Source of the DNA: Glandiceps talaboti
Taxonomy: Eukaryota > Hemichordata > Enteropneusta > Spengelidae
Assembly: GCF_964340395.1 (NCBI RefSeq)
Contig: NC_135567.1
Span: 12,881,591 to 12,945,590, forward strand
Length of the DNA: 64,000 nucleotides
Direction: 5' to 3'
The notes under the pieces are model-generated. The model was not told where the DNA came from. It saw only the letters and a list, made by a program, of their open reading frames with translations, and did no database searches. A program made the position numbers and the translations under genes. Below, one piece after another: positions 49,784 through 60,323 of the stretch (within the stretch, counting starts at the first letter, position 1; each line of letters opens with the position of its first letter).

Positions 49784-49987
49784 CTCAGTGCGACTCTGCC
49801 AGTGTACCAACAGGAATTCTACCACCAAACGGACAATATCAAGGTGGTACAGCACCATCGTTTCCCGTTGATTCTGGCACTTCATTCACCGTAGTATGTG
49901 ATACCAACTATCAATTAGTGGGCACTGGTACATTTACATGTACAGATGTAAACACGTGGGATTTAACCACGGCACCTATGTGTGATC
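49784..49987 (+). CDS. CCP/sushi exon, dimer 2, type A
   Basis: 204 nt, phase 1-1, 1,687 bp after the first type A exon. It encodes QCDSASVPTGILPPNGQY, FTVVCDTNYQLVGTG and TFTCTDVNTWDLTTAPMCD. The last codon across the donor is Asp/Arg-like (TGTGATC|GTAAGT) instead of Val, a private change. Four Cys intact. Confidence 0.9.
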
Positions 49988-50959
49988 GTAAGTACATCCT
50001 TCTCTTTGTTATTCTGGGTTATTTTATGTACGTCTTTATTTCTTTTTTATACTCTTGTTGATAGAACATGTGTGAATTGAAAGTGTAGTGATGAAAAGGA
50101 AACAGTCATATCAAGGTCCGTTTAATTCTATTCTTGTAATATTAGAAAAGAATAATAAACTATACTGACTAGCAATCATATATACAGTGTGTAAATATAA
50201 ATGTATGTGCTTAAATATTACAGCTTTACTGCTGATCGTAAAAGGTTTAACAGGAATTATGAATGTTTAGTAGCAATAGAACTCATAGCACATGTAATAT
50301 GTTTGGGTCATATATATAGACTGAATTCCTCAATTTATTATTTGCGTATTTTATATACAGAGATTCCGCTTTCCATATATTGAGACATATTTTAAACTTA
50401 TTATTTAACACAAATAAAAACATACGAGTTATTTCCACTGCTAAGTCTTTGGATTCTTACACCATTGGTATACAATTCGCATTTTAGACAATTTATTAGA
50501 AGAGTAAAGCAATCAATCATCGCACAAAGTATTATCTGAAGTCTTAATGAAAGTTTTTTTTATCATCGCTCAGTCTTTCTAGAGTGTGATATGTTAACTC
50601 AATCAAATCTTTCATATTGCTATTGTGATATGTATACACATTTGTTTTCAGGGAAGCTTAGTGAAACATTATCACAGCAAATATTATATTGAATCGTATA
50701 TGTTGAATCTACTTCGTTTAAGGATGTTGTTTTAACAATAAAATAAAGACACTTGTTTAAACCAATTTTTACAAATTTATTTATTGTTTTATCTTGTTCT
50801 TGGAGGACATTTACAATATTAACTATCAACCAAATATTGATTAAATATGTTTGCACTGAATTAATGCTTAAACTAACGTTTTTAATCACAATTATGACAA
50901 TGTTGTCCTTCTAAACAATATTTGAAAATACTTATTCAGAAGTATTGTTATCATTTCAG

Positions 50960-51154
50960 CTTTATGTAGTGAGTCAAGTTTACCGGCAGGAACACCACCC
51001 TCAAATGGACAATACCAAAGTGGAACAACACCAACCTTTCCAGTCACTTCAGTTACTGTAGAATGTAATGCTAATTACAGATTGCAAGGAGTGGGCACGC
51101 TTACATGTTCTGATGTAGATACATGGGATCCATCTACTTCTCCTACATGTGTTG
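50960..51154 (+). CDS. CCP/sushi exon, dimer 2, type B
   Basis: 195 nt, phase 1-1, acceptor ATCATTTCAG, donor GTTG|GTAAGA. It encodes LCSESSLPAGTPPSNGQYQS, VTVECNANYRLQGV, TLTCSDVDTWDPSTSPTCVG. It is almost identical to the third B copy at 52644, so the second and third dimers separated most recently. Confidence 0.9.
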
Positions 51155-51468
51155 GTAAGATAAAAAAGACATCTGGAATTTAGTCATTTTCACGGCAGCT
51201 CACTATTACATCATTCATTCACTTTCTAAATACCAAATGTAAACTAAATCTTCCCAACTTCAAGTACTCCTTGTAAACAATGATGTGTCAAGTTTGTTTT
51301 AATATCAGTGTAGTGATACTTGATTGCATTACGTCGTGACTGACTTACCGAGAGCTTTCAGAAAGTCTAACAAATTGTTGTTGATTTAAATAAGTTGGAT
51401 TCTAGGTTGCCATCTCACTTGAGTACAATGCCAAATATTTGAAATACTTTTTTCTCACCTTTTTACAG

Positions 51469-51672
51469 CTCAGTGTGACTCTGCCAGTGTACCAACAGGA
51501 ATTCTACCATCAAACGGACAATATCAAGGTGGTACAGTACCAACGTTCCCCGTTGATTCTGGCACTTCATTCACCGTAGTATGTGATACCAACTATCAAT
51601 TAGTGGGCACTGGTACATTTACATGTACAGATGTAAACACGTGGGATTCAACCACGGCACCTATGTGTGTTC
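51469..51672 (+). CDS. CCP/sushi exon, dimer 3, type A
   Basis: 204 nt, phase 1-1, 1,685 bp after the second type A exon. It encodes QCDSASVPTGILPSNGQY, FTVVCDTNYQLVGTG and TFTCTDVNTWDSTTAPMCV. Combines features of copies 1 (SNGQY, GTVPTF) and 2 (FTVVC), as expected under unequal crossing-over or gene conversion. Confidence 0.9.
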
Positions 51673-52643
51673 GTAAGTACATCCTTCTCTTTGTTATTCT
51701 GGGTTGTATTATGTACGTCTTTATTTCTTTGTTATACTCTTGTTGATAGAACATGTGTGAATTGAAAGTGTAGTGATGAAAACCAAACAGTCATGTCAAG
51801 GTCCGTTTAATTCTATTCTTGTAATATTTAAAAAAAATAATAAACTATACTGACTAGCAACCATATATACAGTGTATAAATATAAACATATGTGCTTAAA
51901 TATTACAGCTTTACTGATGATCGTAAAAGGTTTAACAGGAATTATGAATGTTTAGTAGCAATAAAATTCATAGCACATGTACTATATTTGGGTCATATAT
52001 ATAGACTGAATTCCACAATTTATTATTTGCTTAACTTACATTCAAAGATTCTGCTTTCCATATATTGAAATTTATTTTAAACTTAATATTTAACGCAAAT
52101 GAAAACATACGAGTTATTTCCGATGCCAAGTCATTGGATTCTTACACCATTGTATACAATACAAATTTTAGACAATGTCTTAAAAGAGTAAAGCAATCAA
52201 TCATCGCACAAAGTATTGTCTGAAGTCTTAATGAAAAGTTTTTTATCATCGCTCAGTCTTTCTAGAGTGTGATATGTTAACTCAATCAAATCTTTCATAT
52301 TGCCATTATGGTATTTATACACATTTGTTTTTTGGGAAGCTTAGTGAAATATTATCACAGCAAATATTATATTGAGGCATATATGTTGAATCTACTTCGT
52401 TTAAGGATGTTGCTTTAACAATAAATCAAAGACACTTGTTTAAAACATTTTTTTACAAATTTATTTATTGTTTTATCTTGTTCTTGAAGGACATTTACAA
52501 TATTAACTATCAACCAAATATTGATTAAATATGTTTGCACTGAATTAATGCTTAAACTAAAGTCTTTAATCACAATTATGACAATGTTGTCCTTCTAAAC
52601 AATATTTGAAAATATTTATTCAGAAGTATTGTTATGATTTCAG

Positions 52644-52838
52644 CTTTATGTAGTGAGTCAAGTTTACCGGCAGGAACACCACCTTCAAATGGACAATACC
52701 AAAGTGGAACAACACCAACCTTTCCAGTTACTTCAGTTACTGTAGAATGTAATGCTAATTACAGATTGCAAGGAGTGGACACACTTACATGTTCTGATGT
52801 AGACACATGGGATCCATCTACTTCTCCTACATGTATTG
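52644..52838 (+). CDS. CCP/sushi exon, dimer 3, type B
   Basis: 195 nt, phase 1-1, acceptor TGATTTCAG, donor ATTG|GTAAGA. It encodes LCSESSLPAGTPPSNGQYQS, VTVECNANYRLQGV, TLTCSDVDTWDPSTSPTCIG. It is the last CCP exon before the EGF/HYR region. The intron after it keeps the duplicated sequence for about 130 bp, then becomes unique near 52970. Confidence 0.9.
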
Positions 52839-53732
52839 GTAAGATAAAAAAGACATCTAGAATTTAGACATTTTCAAGGCAGCTCACTATTACATCACTC
52901 AATTCCTTTCTAAATACCAAATGTAAACTAAATCTTTCCCACTTCAAGCAATCCTTGTATACAATGATACAACGTTATAAGGTTGTACAGTTGTTGGTAT
53001 AACACGGATTTCCTTAAATTGCATTTTAGAGTTAAAAACACTTTTTTCGACTTTGTCGTTTTGGGCGCGAAAATTCCGTCACTGACAACTAACTAGTCAT
53101 TAGATGTATTTCTCGAAGCTAATTATCATTTAGCCCTTTCTTTCAGTTTAATTCTGCAAGTTTCCACATAAAGAGATTGGTATAGGCAAACAAGCATTAA
53201 CATGTTTATTATAAAGACTTTACAAGTGAAGATTCTAAGTCTAGTCTTAATGAATGCCCCATTATAAGAATTACTGTAGCTAAAAAATGGAAACTGAAGT
53301 TTGAAAAAACATTTGCGTATATCTGTCTCTCCCAAATTGGTCTACACAGGGAGCAAAACATACAAATTGAACAAACAAGTAGATGTCCAAGTCAATTTAA
53401 CGAATATAGTACTGTTGTGGTCGCTCACATCCGGGCTCACATCCGGTCAATCAGTCACATCCATATATTGATACTGAGATCTCCTTTTAATCTCGGCACT
53501 AAATCAATGTGTGTAGTCGAATCTGACTTCACTTGAAATTACATGACAAAGTAAATGAAATGCACACAAACACATCGTCTAATAATGATTTACTTCCAAA
53601 TAAATTCGCGATATTGGTAATATTTAGACAAAGTGTATCGAAAGCCCAACTACAGACCGACTATCTGAAACCAAACGCTGAATAGAATAATATTGATGTT
53701 CCCCACCCATATACCATTTTCTGTTATATTAG
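52839..53732. other. Intron between CCP and cbEGF exons
   Basis: The first ~130 bp are shared with the introns after the other type B exons. The remainder is unique sequence with no repeat or exon that I recognise. It ends in a TTATATTAG acceptor. Confidence 0.6.
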
Positions 53733-53855
53733 ATATCGATGAGTGTGCTACTAATAATGGAGGATGTACTCACACCTGTTCAAACAGTCCTGGATCCTTC
53801 AAGTGTACCTGTAATACTGGATACACACTGGCTGCAAATCAACTAAGCTGTGATG
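53733..53855 (+). CDS. Calcium-binding EGF domain exon
   Basis: 123 nt, phase 1-1, donor GATG|GTAAGT. It encodes [31 protein letters not shown] and LSCDG. DxDEC at the start, with an aromatic in GSF/GY, is the cbEGF signature; the usual Asn hydroxylation context (C-x-N/D-x-x-x-x-F/Y) appears as [10 protein letters not shown]. Six Cys are present. Such domains give Ca-dependent rigidity between modules. Confidence 0.9.
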
Positions 53856-54503
53856 GTAAGTGGAGTTGATGTTCCTTGACTATAACGAGCACCAGCGCTT
53901 TGAAGCCACGCAAGCGATCGTATTGGTTAATGAATGTGTGAAGCTGATAACATTATGGCACTGCTTTTCGATGAATAGTCACGTGATTCATGGTTGTTGC
54001 CATTTTGAATTTGTGGTCTGTTCCATTTTGAATTAGATCATGTGGTCTGATTTACACATCGAAATGATCCTGAGGATTGCGCGAAACAAATACTACAAAA
54101 AAAGAAACCTAAATATGACACACGACAACTAGCCTTTTAATATAAAAAGAGTACTTACTTGTTTTCTACAATGATTTTACCATAGAGGGCAGACTTAGCA
54201 ATATTTCTATAATAGGGTCATCAAAGTTTCAAATTTGATAGCCATTCAATATTTCTCCTGCGACGTCTTTGTGCTAAAGTACATATTCAACTTTTGGCAA
54301 TGTGACTTTTACTTCTCAGGACAAACAGACTAAGGTATCTGTTTTCCAGTAGATGACGCTGTGACGAATATTATCCTATGACTTAGTTCATATATTGGTG
54401 AACATTTACCTTTGGTCTGTATCTCTATTCTGGTAATCGTTTTGCTAAAATTCAAATATAAATTTCACTAAGCTATAAATTTGTTTGCATTCTTCCGTTA
54501 CAG
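53856..54503. other. Intron, nothing recognised
   Basis: AT-rich sequence without repeats of note. It ends in the pyrimidine-rich ATTCTTCCGTTACAG acceptor. Confidence 0.6.
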
Positions 54504-54746
54504 ATACAACACCCCCTACTGTGACCTGTCCTCGAGACCAAATAAAGAAATATGATGCAGGAGGTACAACAGCCGTGGTGACATTTACTGGTGAATCAGC
54601 GACTGATAATGACGGCACATCACCTGCCGTTACTTGTAATCCAAATTCAGGTTCTACATTTAATAGTGGAATCACCGTTGTCACCTGTACAGCCTCAGAC
54701 GCTGCAGGAAATTCTAACAGCTGTACATTCAATGTAACTGTGCAAG
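54504..54746 (+). CDS. HYR (hyalin repeat) domain exon 1
   Basis: 243 nt, phase 1-1, donor CAAG|GTATGT. It encodes one complete HYR domain of about 81 residues: TTPPTVTCPRDQ, AVVTFTGESATDNDG, VTCNPNSGSTF, VVTCTASDAAGNSNSCTFNV. It has the family's four Cys and the D-x-x-GN motif. HYR is an Ig-like extracellular adhesion module, first named in sea urchin hyalin and often combined with CCP and EGF. It lies between two EGF exons. Confidence 0.9.
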
Positions 54747-56295
54747 GTATGTAATAGTATCTACATTGTCAAGATGGGAACCAGTTGAGCATTTTGAGAA
54801 TGGAATTACTGCAGACAATGAAAGCGATTAAATGTACTAAGTGAAAACATGATGTGCAGGCCATAACCTTTATTTATGGAAATCCGATCGCGACCACTGC
54901 AGATCGAACACTCCCTATTTTGTTTCTTTTACGCGTATACACCTTCACTGGGCAATCACGTCTCTGACGCGCTCACGGCTCAGTAAATTAAATTTAGCAT
55001 AGTCAAAGAGTACGGTCATATTTACCACACTGCAAACCGGAATACAAATGTCAAACTTAGTGTATCATGTACATGATGTTCAGTACTATAACATATGGTA
55101 TTATTAAAGCCATAGTTACATAATTTCAAAATTTCATAGAGTCGTAAACATTCATATGCCTGGCGTACTAAAATACGCGGCCGCCGAGTGAAAGACGGAA
55201 AACTTAACATTTTTCCTGAATGGTATTGAAATTCGAAAAAGTAAAACGATAGAGTTTTAGGGCGACATAGTGAGACATGTCATCTCAAATATTGGTTGAA
55301 GTAACAGAAAAATAAAAAAGTTAAACCGAGGGGTTTTATGAGGTGACGAGTATCCACGGCGATGCCATGATTTTTCGTAATTTCCCATAGACCACAATGG
55401 CGTTTACTGAATTCAACAGGGTGTGAACTTCTCGTCGGTTCAATGTTTTCAAATTTCGACTTATGATTTTCAAATTTTGCATCCATTTTCGGAGTATAAT
55501 AGGCTAAATTCGTATCGTTTTAGAATTTTGAATTAATACTCTATATTATTGTAATCTGTATTTGAGTATGATTTTATCGTCAAGTATTCTTAGCCGTTGA
55601 CAAAACTAACGATATTTACGCCAACACGCATCTTTAAAGTAGGCTTGAAATTACGAAAATAGGTCAGTAAATGTTATAAAAAGTACGAATTACAAGGGCA
55701 CTTCATCCTAAAATCAAAACTACCAAATGTTGGCTGATATATGTAAGATATAAGGTCCTAACACGACAAAATATCAAGGAGTGTAAATAATATACAAACG
55801 AACTTTCCACTGTAACTCAACAGTGGACGTATCGATCGATATTCTTTTCACTGGAAATTGATACAATGTTACGACATGTTGGCTGGTCGTCTCTAAAAAT
55901 GACGGCGCCAAAAATCCAAAATGCAGCGCTGATATAAATAAAGGACTACTGCGAGAAAAGTATCCAGTTTAGGCATCTCCTTGATTCATAAACATTAATA
56001 CACTGGCACAATAATATAGGGCCTGTCGACATACATGTATATCTCATGCGGCAAGTACGAACAAAATCGTTGTAAACCGGACGGTAATATACTGCCTTAT
56101 GAATATTCATTAGACGCTTGTCAAATTTGACCCCGTTGTTGACCTTTCAGGCACAGTCGGCGCTTCGCGGAATATGAAACAAATAGGTACCGGTTCGTCG
56201 GGGCTGCGACTGCCAGTTGCAAAACTGCGACTTAATTGTTCTATTTTACTTTAGGATATTTTTAGGTTATTTCACAAGATACAGTTTTTCTCCGG

Positions 56296-56373
<78 letters not shown>

Positions 56374-56395
56374 CAGAGAGACAGAGAGACAGAGA

Positions 56396-56444
<49 letters not shown>

Positions 56445-56506
56445 AGCAGACCAACATGCTCACGTCGTGATTACTCATTACTCTATACTATATATTTCAT
56501 TATTAG
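54747..56506. other. Intron with (GA)n microsatellite
   Basis: It has a (AG)n tract interrupted by GACA units at about 56299-56440. The rest (54.75-56.2 kb) shows no exon or obvious repeat. The Arg-Glu and Ser-Leu open frames over 56.2-56.48 kb are read-throughs of the microsatellite. Confidence 0.75.
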
Positions 56507-56626
56507 CTACCGTTAAATGCATTGACAATCCATGTGATCCAACAACAGAGTATTGTGTTGACAAAGGACAAGATTATCAATGCAACTGTAAATCTGGTTA
56601 CCGAAAACAAAATGGTGTCTGTATTC
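56507..56626 (+). CDS. EGF-like domain exon
   Basis: 120 nt, phase 1-1, acceptor TCATTATTAG, donor ATTC|GTAAGT. It encodes KCIDNPCDPTTEYCVDKG, YQCNCKSGYRKQNGVC. Six Cys are in EGF order with a CxC-x-x-GY ending. It lacks the DxDEC calcium motif. It precedes the SEA domain, a common pairing in surface mucins. Confidence 0.85.
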
Positions 56627-57466
56627 GTAAGTATAAAAAACAGAAAATAGGAATGACTTATTTTATAAACTGTGAGACAGTTAAATGAGTTAGAGGAGAG
56701 GGTATAGTCATATGCAGATGTATGTCAAAGGCCAATACTTTCATAATGATATTAAATAATTGTAGTTTGATTTGTGTTATTTTTTACTCATTCATCACAG
56801 TTGCATTGAGTTAAACACCAGAACTATTGATTCGGAACACCATTTCCAATCAACTTAATCATGATAATACGCATTGGATATTGGTGACTAGGTATCAGTT
56901 TTTTTGCTGGGAAGACAATTTTTCACCACGGATTACTTGTATCGTATCGAATTGTATTGTATTGTATTGTATTGTATTGTATTGTATTGTATTGTATTGT
57001 ATTGTATTGTATTGTATTGTATTGTATTGTATATATTATATTGTATTGTAATGTATTGTATTGTATTGTATTGTATTGCACTGTATTGTATTGTATTGCA
57101 TTGTATTGTATTGCATTGTACTGTACTGTATTGCATTGTACTGTATTTTATTGCATTGTACTGTACTGTATTGTATATATCAACAACGTACATTTATCAA
57201 TGGAATATTTCCAGTGACAAATTGCCATGTTTCTAAGTTAACCGTTGGTATATGTTGTGAATGTGTCAAACCAAAATGAAATACATTATAATAGTTTGTA
57301 TCAGTTCATCTCTTCTCTAGCCGTAAAAGGAATGTTTCAATACTACAATACTAAAAGTAAAATGAAAATCTTCACTTGTGTTTACGGAAACATTTTACTC
57401 GTTTCATTGAGAATATACCATTAGCTATGAATAATTAAAATTATTTCTCTCTATCTATTTGTGTAG
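56627..57466. other. Intron with (TATTG)n minisatellite
   Basis: A pentanucleotide TATTG/TACTG array runs at about 56945-57178 with internal variants (TATTGCAT, TACTG). Multiple Cys/Ile/Val/Leu/Tyr frames over it are repeat artefacts. The rest is featureless. Confidence 0.85.
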
Positions 57467-57576
57467 CCATTAAAGCATTTAAATGTGGATGCACGATCAC
57501 AGCAACATTCACAAATGTTTTAAACGACCCTACTTCATCCCAACACAAATCACTGAAGAATGGCACAATAGCTATG
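57467..57576 (+). CDS. SEA-like domain, first exon
   Basis: 110 nt, phase 1 in, phase 0 out at CTATG|GTGAGT. It encodes FKCGCTITATFTNVLNDPTS and SQHKSLKNGTIAMV. A strand with F-x-NVL-x-DPTS, then a helix start, fits the N-terminal half of SEA domains. It joins the exon at 58363 in phase 0, which supports the two being one domain. Confidence 0.65.
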
Positions 57577-58362
57577 GTGAGTATAACATTATACTTGTTA
57601 CCAATTGAGGTGAGTTCGCCTAGGAGATCAAGTTCACCGAAAGCTCTTGACACTTTGCCGATGTTACAGTTAAAATGATGTTGGCTTGGTGCTTCACTCT
57701 TGTAACATTAAATTTGCAAATGAAATGATGTAGGCTTGGTGTTTCACTCATGTGACATTACATTTACAGCTAAAATGATGTAACCTTGGTGTTTCACTCT
57801 TGTAACATGTCACTTAAAGCTAGAATTATGTAGGCTTGGTGTTTCACTCGTGTAACATGACATTTACAGTTACAATGATGTAGGCTTGTGTTTCACTCAT
57901 GTAACATGCTAAAATTGTGTTGGCTTGATGTTTCACTCATGTAAACATGACAATTTATATACACAGACAACTTCTAATGCAAAAGAAACAATTACACAGT
58001 TGCCATACAAATTGGGGATGTAGAAGTAGTCAAGTTGATATATTGATTATCCCTTAGAAAATGTACAATTGCTTCCACTCAAATCATCAATTCCATGTAT
58101 GTTTTCATTAGAAGTCTGTTACTCCTGCACTGTGAAATATTAGTGTTTACTGTTATGTTTCCAAGGAAAGAACAACTTTTACTTTCCCAAAATTTCAATA
58201 ACCCATTAATTACATTCATAGGTTGATGGGTGAGTGGGTGGGTGGGTGGGTCTAGGTAGGTCGGTAGCTTGCTGGTTGTTTGGCAGATTGGTTACTGACT
58301 TACTGACTGACTTCCATTTCATTACATATGTTTCTCATTTCATAACTTGCTTCTACGACTAG
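57577..58362. other. Intron with ~57-bp minisatellite
   Basis: A unit of roughly 57 bp (AAATGATGTAGGCTTGGTGT, TTCACTC, TGTAACAT, then ACATTTACAG) repeats about five to six times between 57664 and 57955. GGGTGGGTGGGT lies at about 58230. No exon is seen. Confidence 0.75.
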
Positions 58363-58573
58363 GTTAATACTCTCATGAAAGGACTAAGCGGCACATATGT
58401 ACAATCTTCGCATGTTGGATTTACACCTGGAAGTGTCAAGGCAGAATTTATAAGTACTTTCACGGCCGACAGTGACGTCACAGCTACAAATATAGTAGAG
58501 TACAGCAATCAACAAGCAAATATCGGTGGTCCTGCATTTGATGATATTACTGCAAACGATTTCACAGCTGAAG
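58363..58573 (+). CDS. SEA-like domain, second exon
   Basis: 211 nt, phase 0 in, phase 1 out at GAAG|GTAAAG. It encodes VNTLMKGLSGTYVQSSHVGF, TPGSVKAEFISTF, then a Thr/Asp-rich end with DDITANDFTAEG. FxPGSV followed by a beta strand is the SEA hallmark. In self-cleaving SEA domains the G-S bond is followed by hydrophobic residues; here GSV is followed by Lys-Ala, so autoproteolysis is uncertain. SEA domains usually lie in glycosylated surface proteins. Confidence 0.65.
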
Positions 58574-59507
58574 GTAAAGATACAGCTTTTTTTCACTCGT
58601 CATTGTTGAACATTGTCGTACATTGTCGTGCAGCATAATTTATATTAAGGGTCAATATTTTCTACCAGCAACATTGCTATGTGTAACTATGTGTCAACTG
58701 GTAAATGTCTTGAACTCACAAAAAGTACAATCCATCATAATGAATGGACATATTCAATCTAGAACTTGTCTTAAGTTATGTCTAACTCTCTATATGTCTG
58801 TTTGTCTGTCTGTCTATCTGTCTGCATATTTCCATGTCAGACTGTCTGTCTGTCTGTCTATGTATGTATGTATGTATGTATGTATGTATGTATGTATGTA
58901 TGTATGTATGACCCATTAATTACCCATATAACAGAACCACTGTAGTGAAATGCACATTTCCCATATTCAGTTTTTGAAACTCGCATGGTAAATCACAATA
59001 CAAAACAGGATTTGGCACACTACAGCCAACAGGTAAGAGTGGCTTGATTATTATCTAACTCTACAATTGTGAAGCAGTTATGGAACTACGACAGATTGCC
59101 AAAAAATATTAACGCTTTGTTGAGGCACATACGAGCAAGACAACATTAGAAATTATTGGATGTCACATCAATATCAAAACTGACCAGCCATCCCCACTGA
59201 GTGACAGAATGCCAACAGACACAGTAAGACATTCATATAGCAACTGACTTTTGATGAAGACACAGCTTTATTCAACATCCACATCTGTGTATATATTAAT
59301 AGCTGCCTGTGTGAACTTATGTTTTGTCACTCAGTGGGGATGACTGGTCAGCATTGATAGTGATCTCGAATACAATTATTTCTATATTTTCTCGCTCATA
59401 CAAAAAGAACGTATGTGTCTCAACAAAGTGTATATAACATTTTTGCAAAATGTCGAAACAAATAAACTACAGAATTTTTTTTGTTATCATTTATATTTTG
59501 ATTTTAG
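58574..59507. other. Intron with microsatellites and a foldback element
   Basis: (CTGT)n at about 58795-58860 and (TATG)n at about 58858-58910, then the long inverted repeat at 59115-59428 (separate entry). No exon. Confidence 0.8.
59115..59428. mobile_element. Foldback MITE-like inverted repeat
   Basis: CTTTGTTGAGGCACATACG at the left mirrors CGT-ATGTGTCTCAACAAAG at the right. Further in, CTGACCAGCCATCCCCACTG (59180-59199) pairs with the CAGTGGGGATGACTGGTCAG segment (59333-59352). The arms are about 90-100 nt with gaps and surround about 130 nt of spacer. There is no coding capacity. Target-site duplications are not evident. Confidence 0.7.
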
Positions 59508-59666
59508 GTTTCACCGACTCGGTCTGCGAAATACCGGATAGACATGACTGCTCATTGAATGCAGAATGTCTCGATACAACCGATGGTTCTTTTGAATGTA
59601 CATGTAACACTGGATTTGAAGATGAGTCATACGACATTACGAGCAGACCAGGACGAGATTGCACTG
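59508..59666 (+). CDS. EGF-like domain exon
   Basis: 159 nt, phase 1-1, acceptor TTGATTTTAG, donor ACTG|GTAAGG. It encodes DSVCEIPDRHDCSLNAEC, TTDGSFECTCNTGFED and GRDCTG. This is an EGF domain of the Notch/nidogen type (C-x-N-A-x-C, GSF-x-C-x-C-x-x-G). Six Cys. It sits between the SEA domain and a run of HYR domains. Confidence 0.85.
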
Positions 59667-60080
59667 GTAAGGCAAAGTAAAATATATATTTGCAATCAAA
59701 TTTCAAGCTGCTATCCCAGATACAGCAATGTATTTTTTTCTAAAAATTAGAACTTTTTAAAAAGACAATTTTTAAATGAATTTGATTGACAACATTGACA
59801 TTCATATTTGTATCACCGACATACCATATACTGTCGTGTATATTTTCTCAATGCGAAGTTCATCACTTTCGCTCCGTACATTCACACTTCCCAAGGAAAC
59901 ATTTTAACAGTTTACATACAGATACCATGGTCCAATAATTACCAGAAGGAATAGATAAGTGATAGTGTGGAGGGGGTGATAGACCCACAATACATTCAAA
60001 CATCATTGTATCAAACATCTACAATAGTCTTGGATAATATTGAAGACTTACACCACCAGCTATTTTAATTGTATCTGTAG
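59667..60080. other. Intron, nothing recognised
   Basis: AT-rich sequence of about 410 nt with no repeat or exon signal except the terminal GTATCTGTAG acceptor. Confidence 0.6.
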
Positions 60081-60323
60081 ATAACATTCCGCCGTCTGTG
60101 ACTTGTCCTGACGATCAACTCATACCGAACGATGATGGGTTTACAACTGCTGTGGTAACATTCAATGATGCATCATCAACTGACAATACTGGAGTATCAC
60201 CTACAGTTACTTGTAATCCTGCCTCAAGTAGTATATTTAATGATGGAGAAAACACTGTAACTTGTTCAGCCACAGATGCATCGGGTAACACTGCAATGTG
60301 TACTTTCACAATCACTGTAAAAG
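60081..60323 (+). CDS. HYR domain exon 2
   Basis: 243 nt, phase 1-1, donor AAAG|GTATGC. It encodes NIPPSVTCPDDQ, AVVTFNDASSTDNTG, VTCNPASSSIF, TVTCSATDASGNTAMCTFTI. A complete HYR domain with four Cys and the D-x-SGN motif. Closest in this window to the exon at 61619. Confidence 0.9.

Noticed and set aside
54445-54732. Minus-strand frames opposite HYR exons (also 60115-60315, 61613-61843)
   Set aside because: Antisense shadows of well-supported HYR exons.
56217-57279. Arg-Glu, Ser-Leu and Cys-Ile-Val-Leu-Tyr frames
   Set aside because: Read-throughs of the (AG)n and (TATTG)n repeats.
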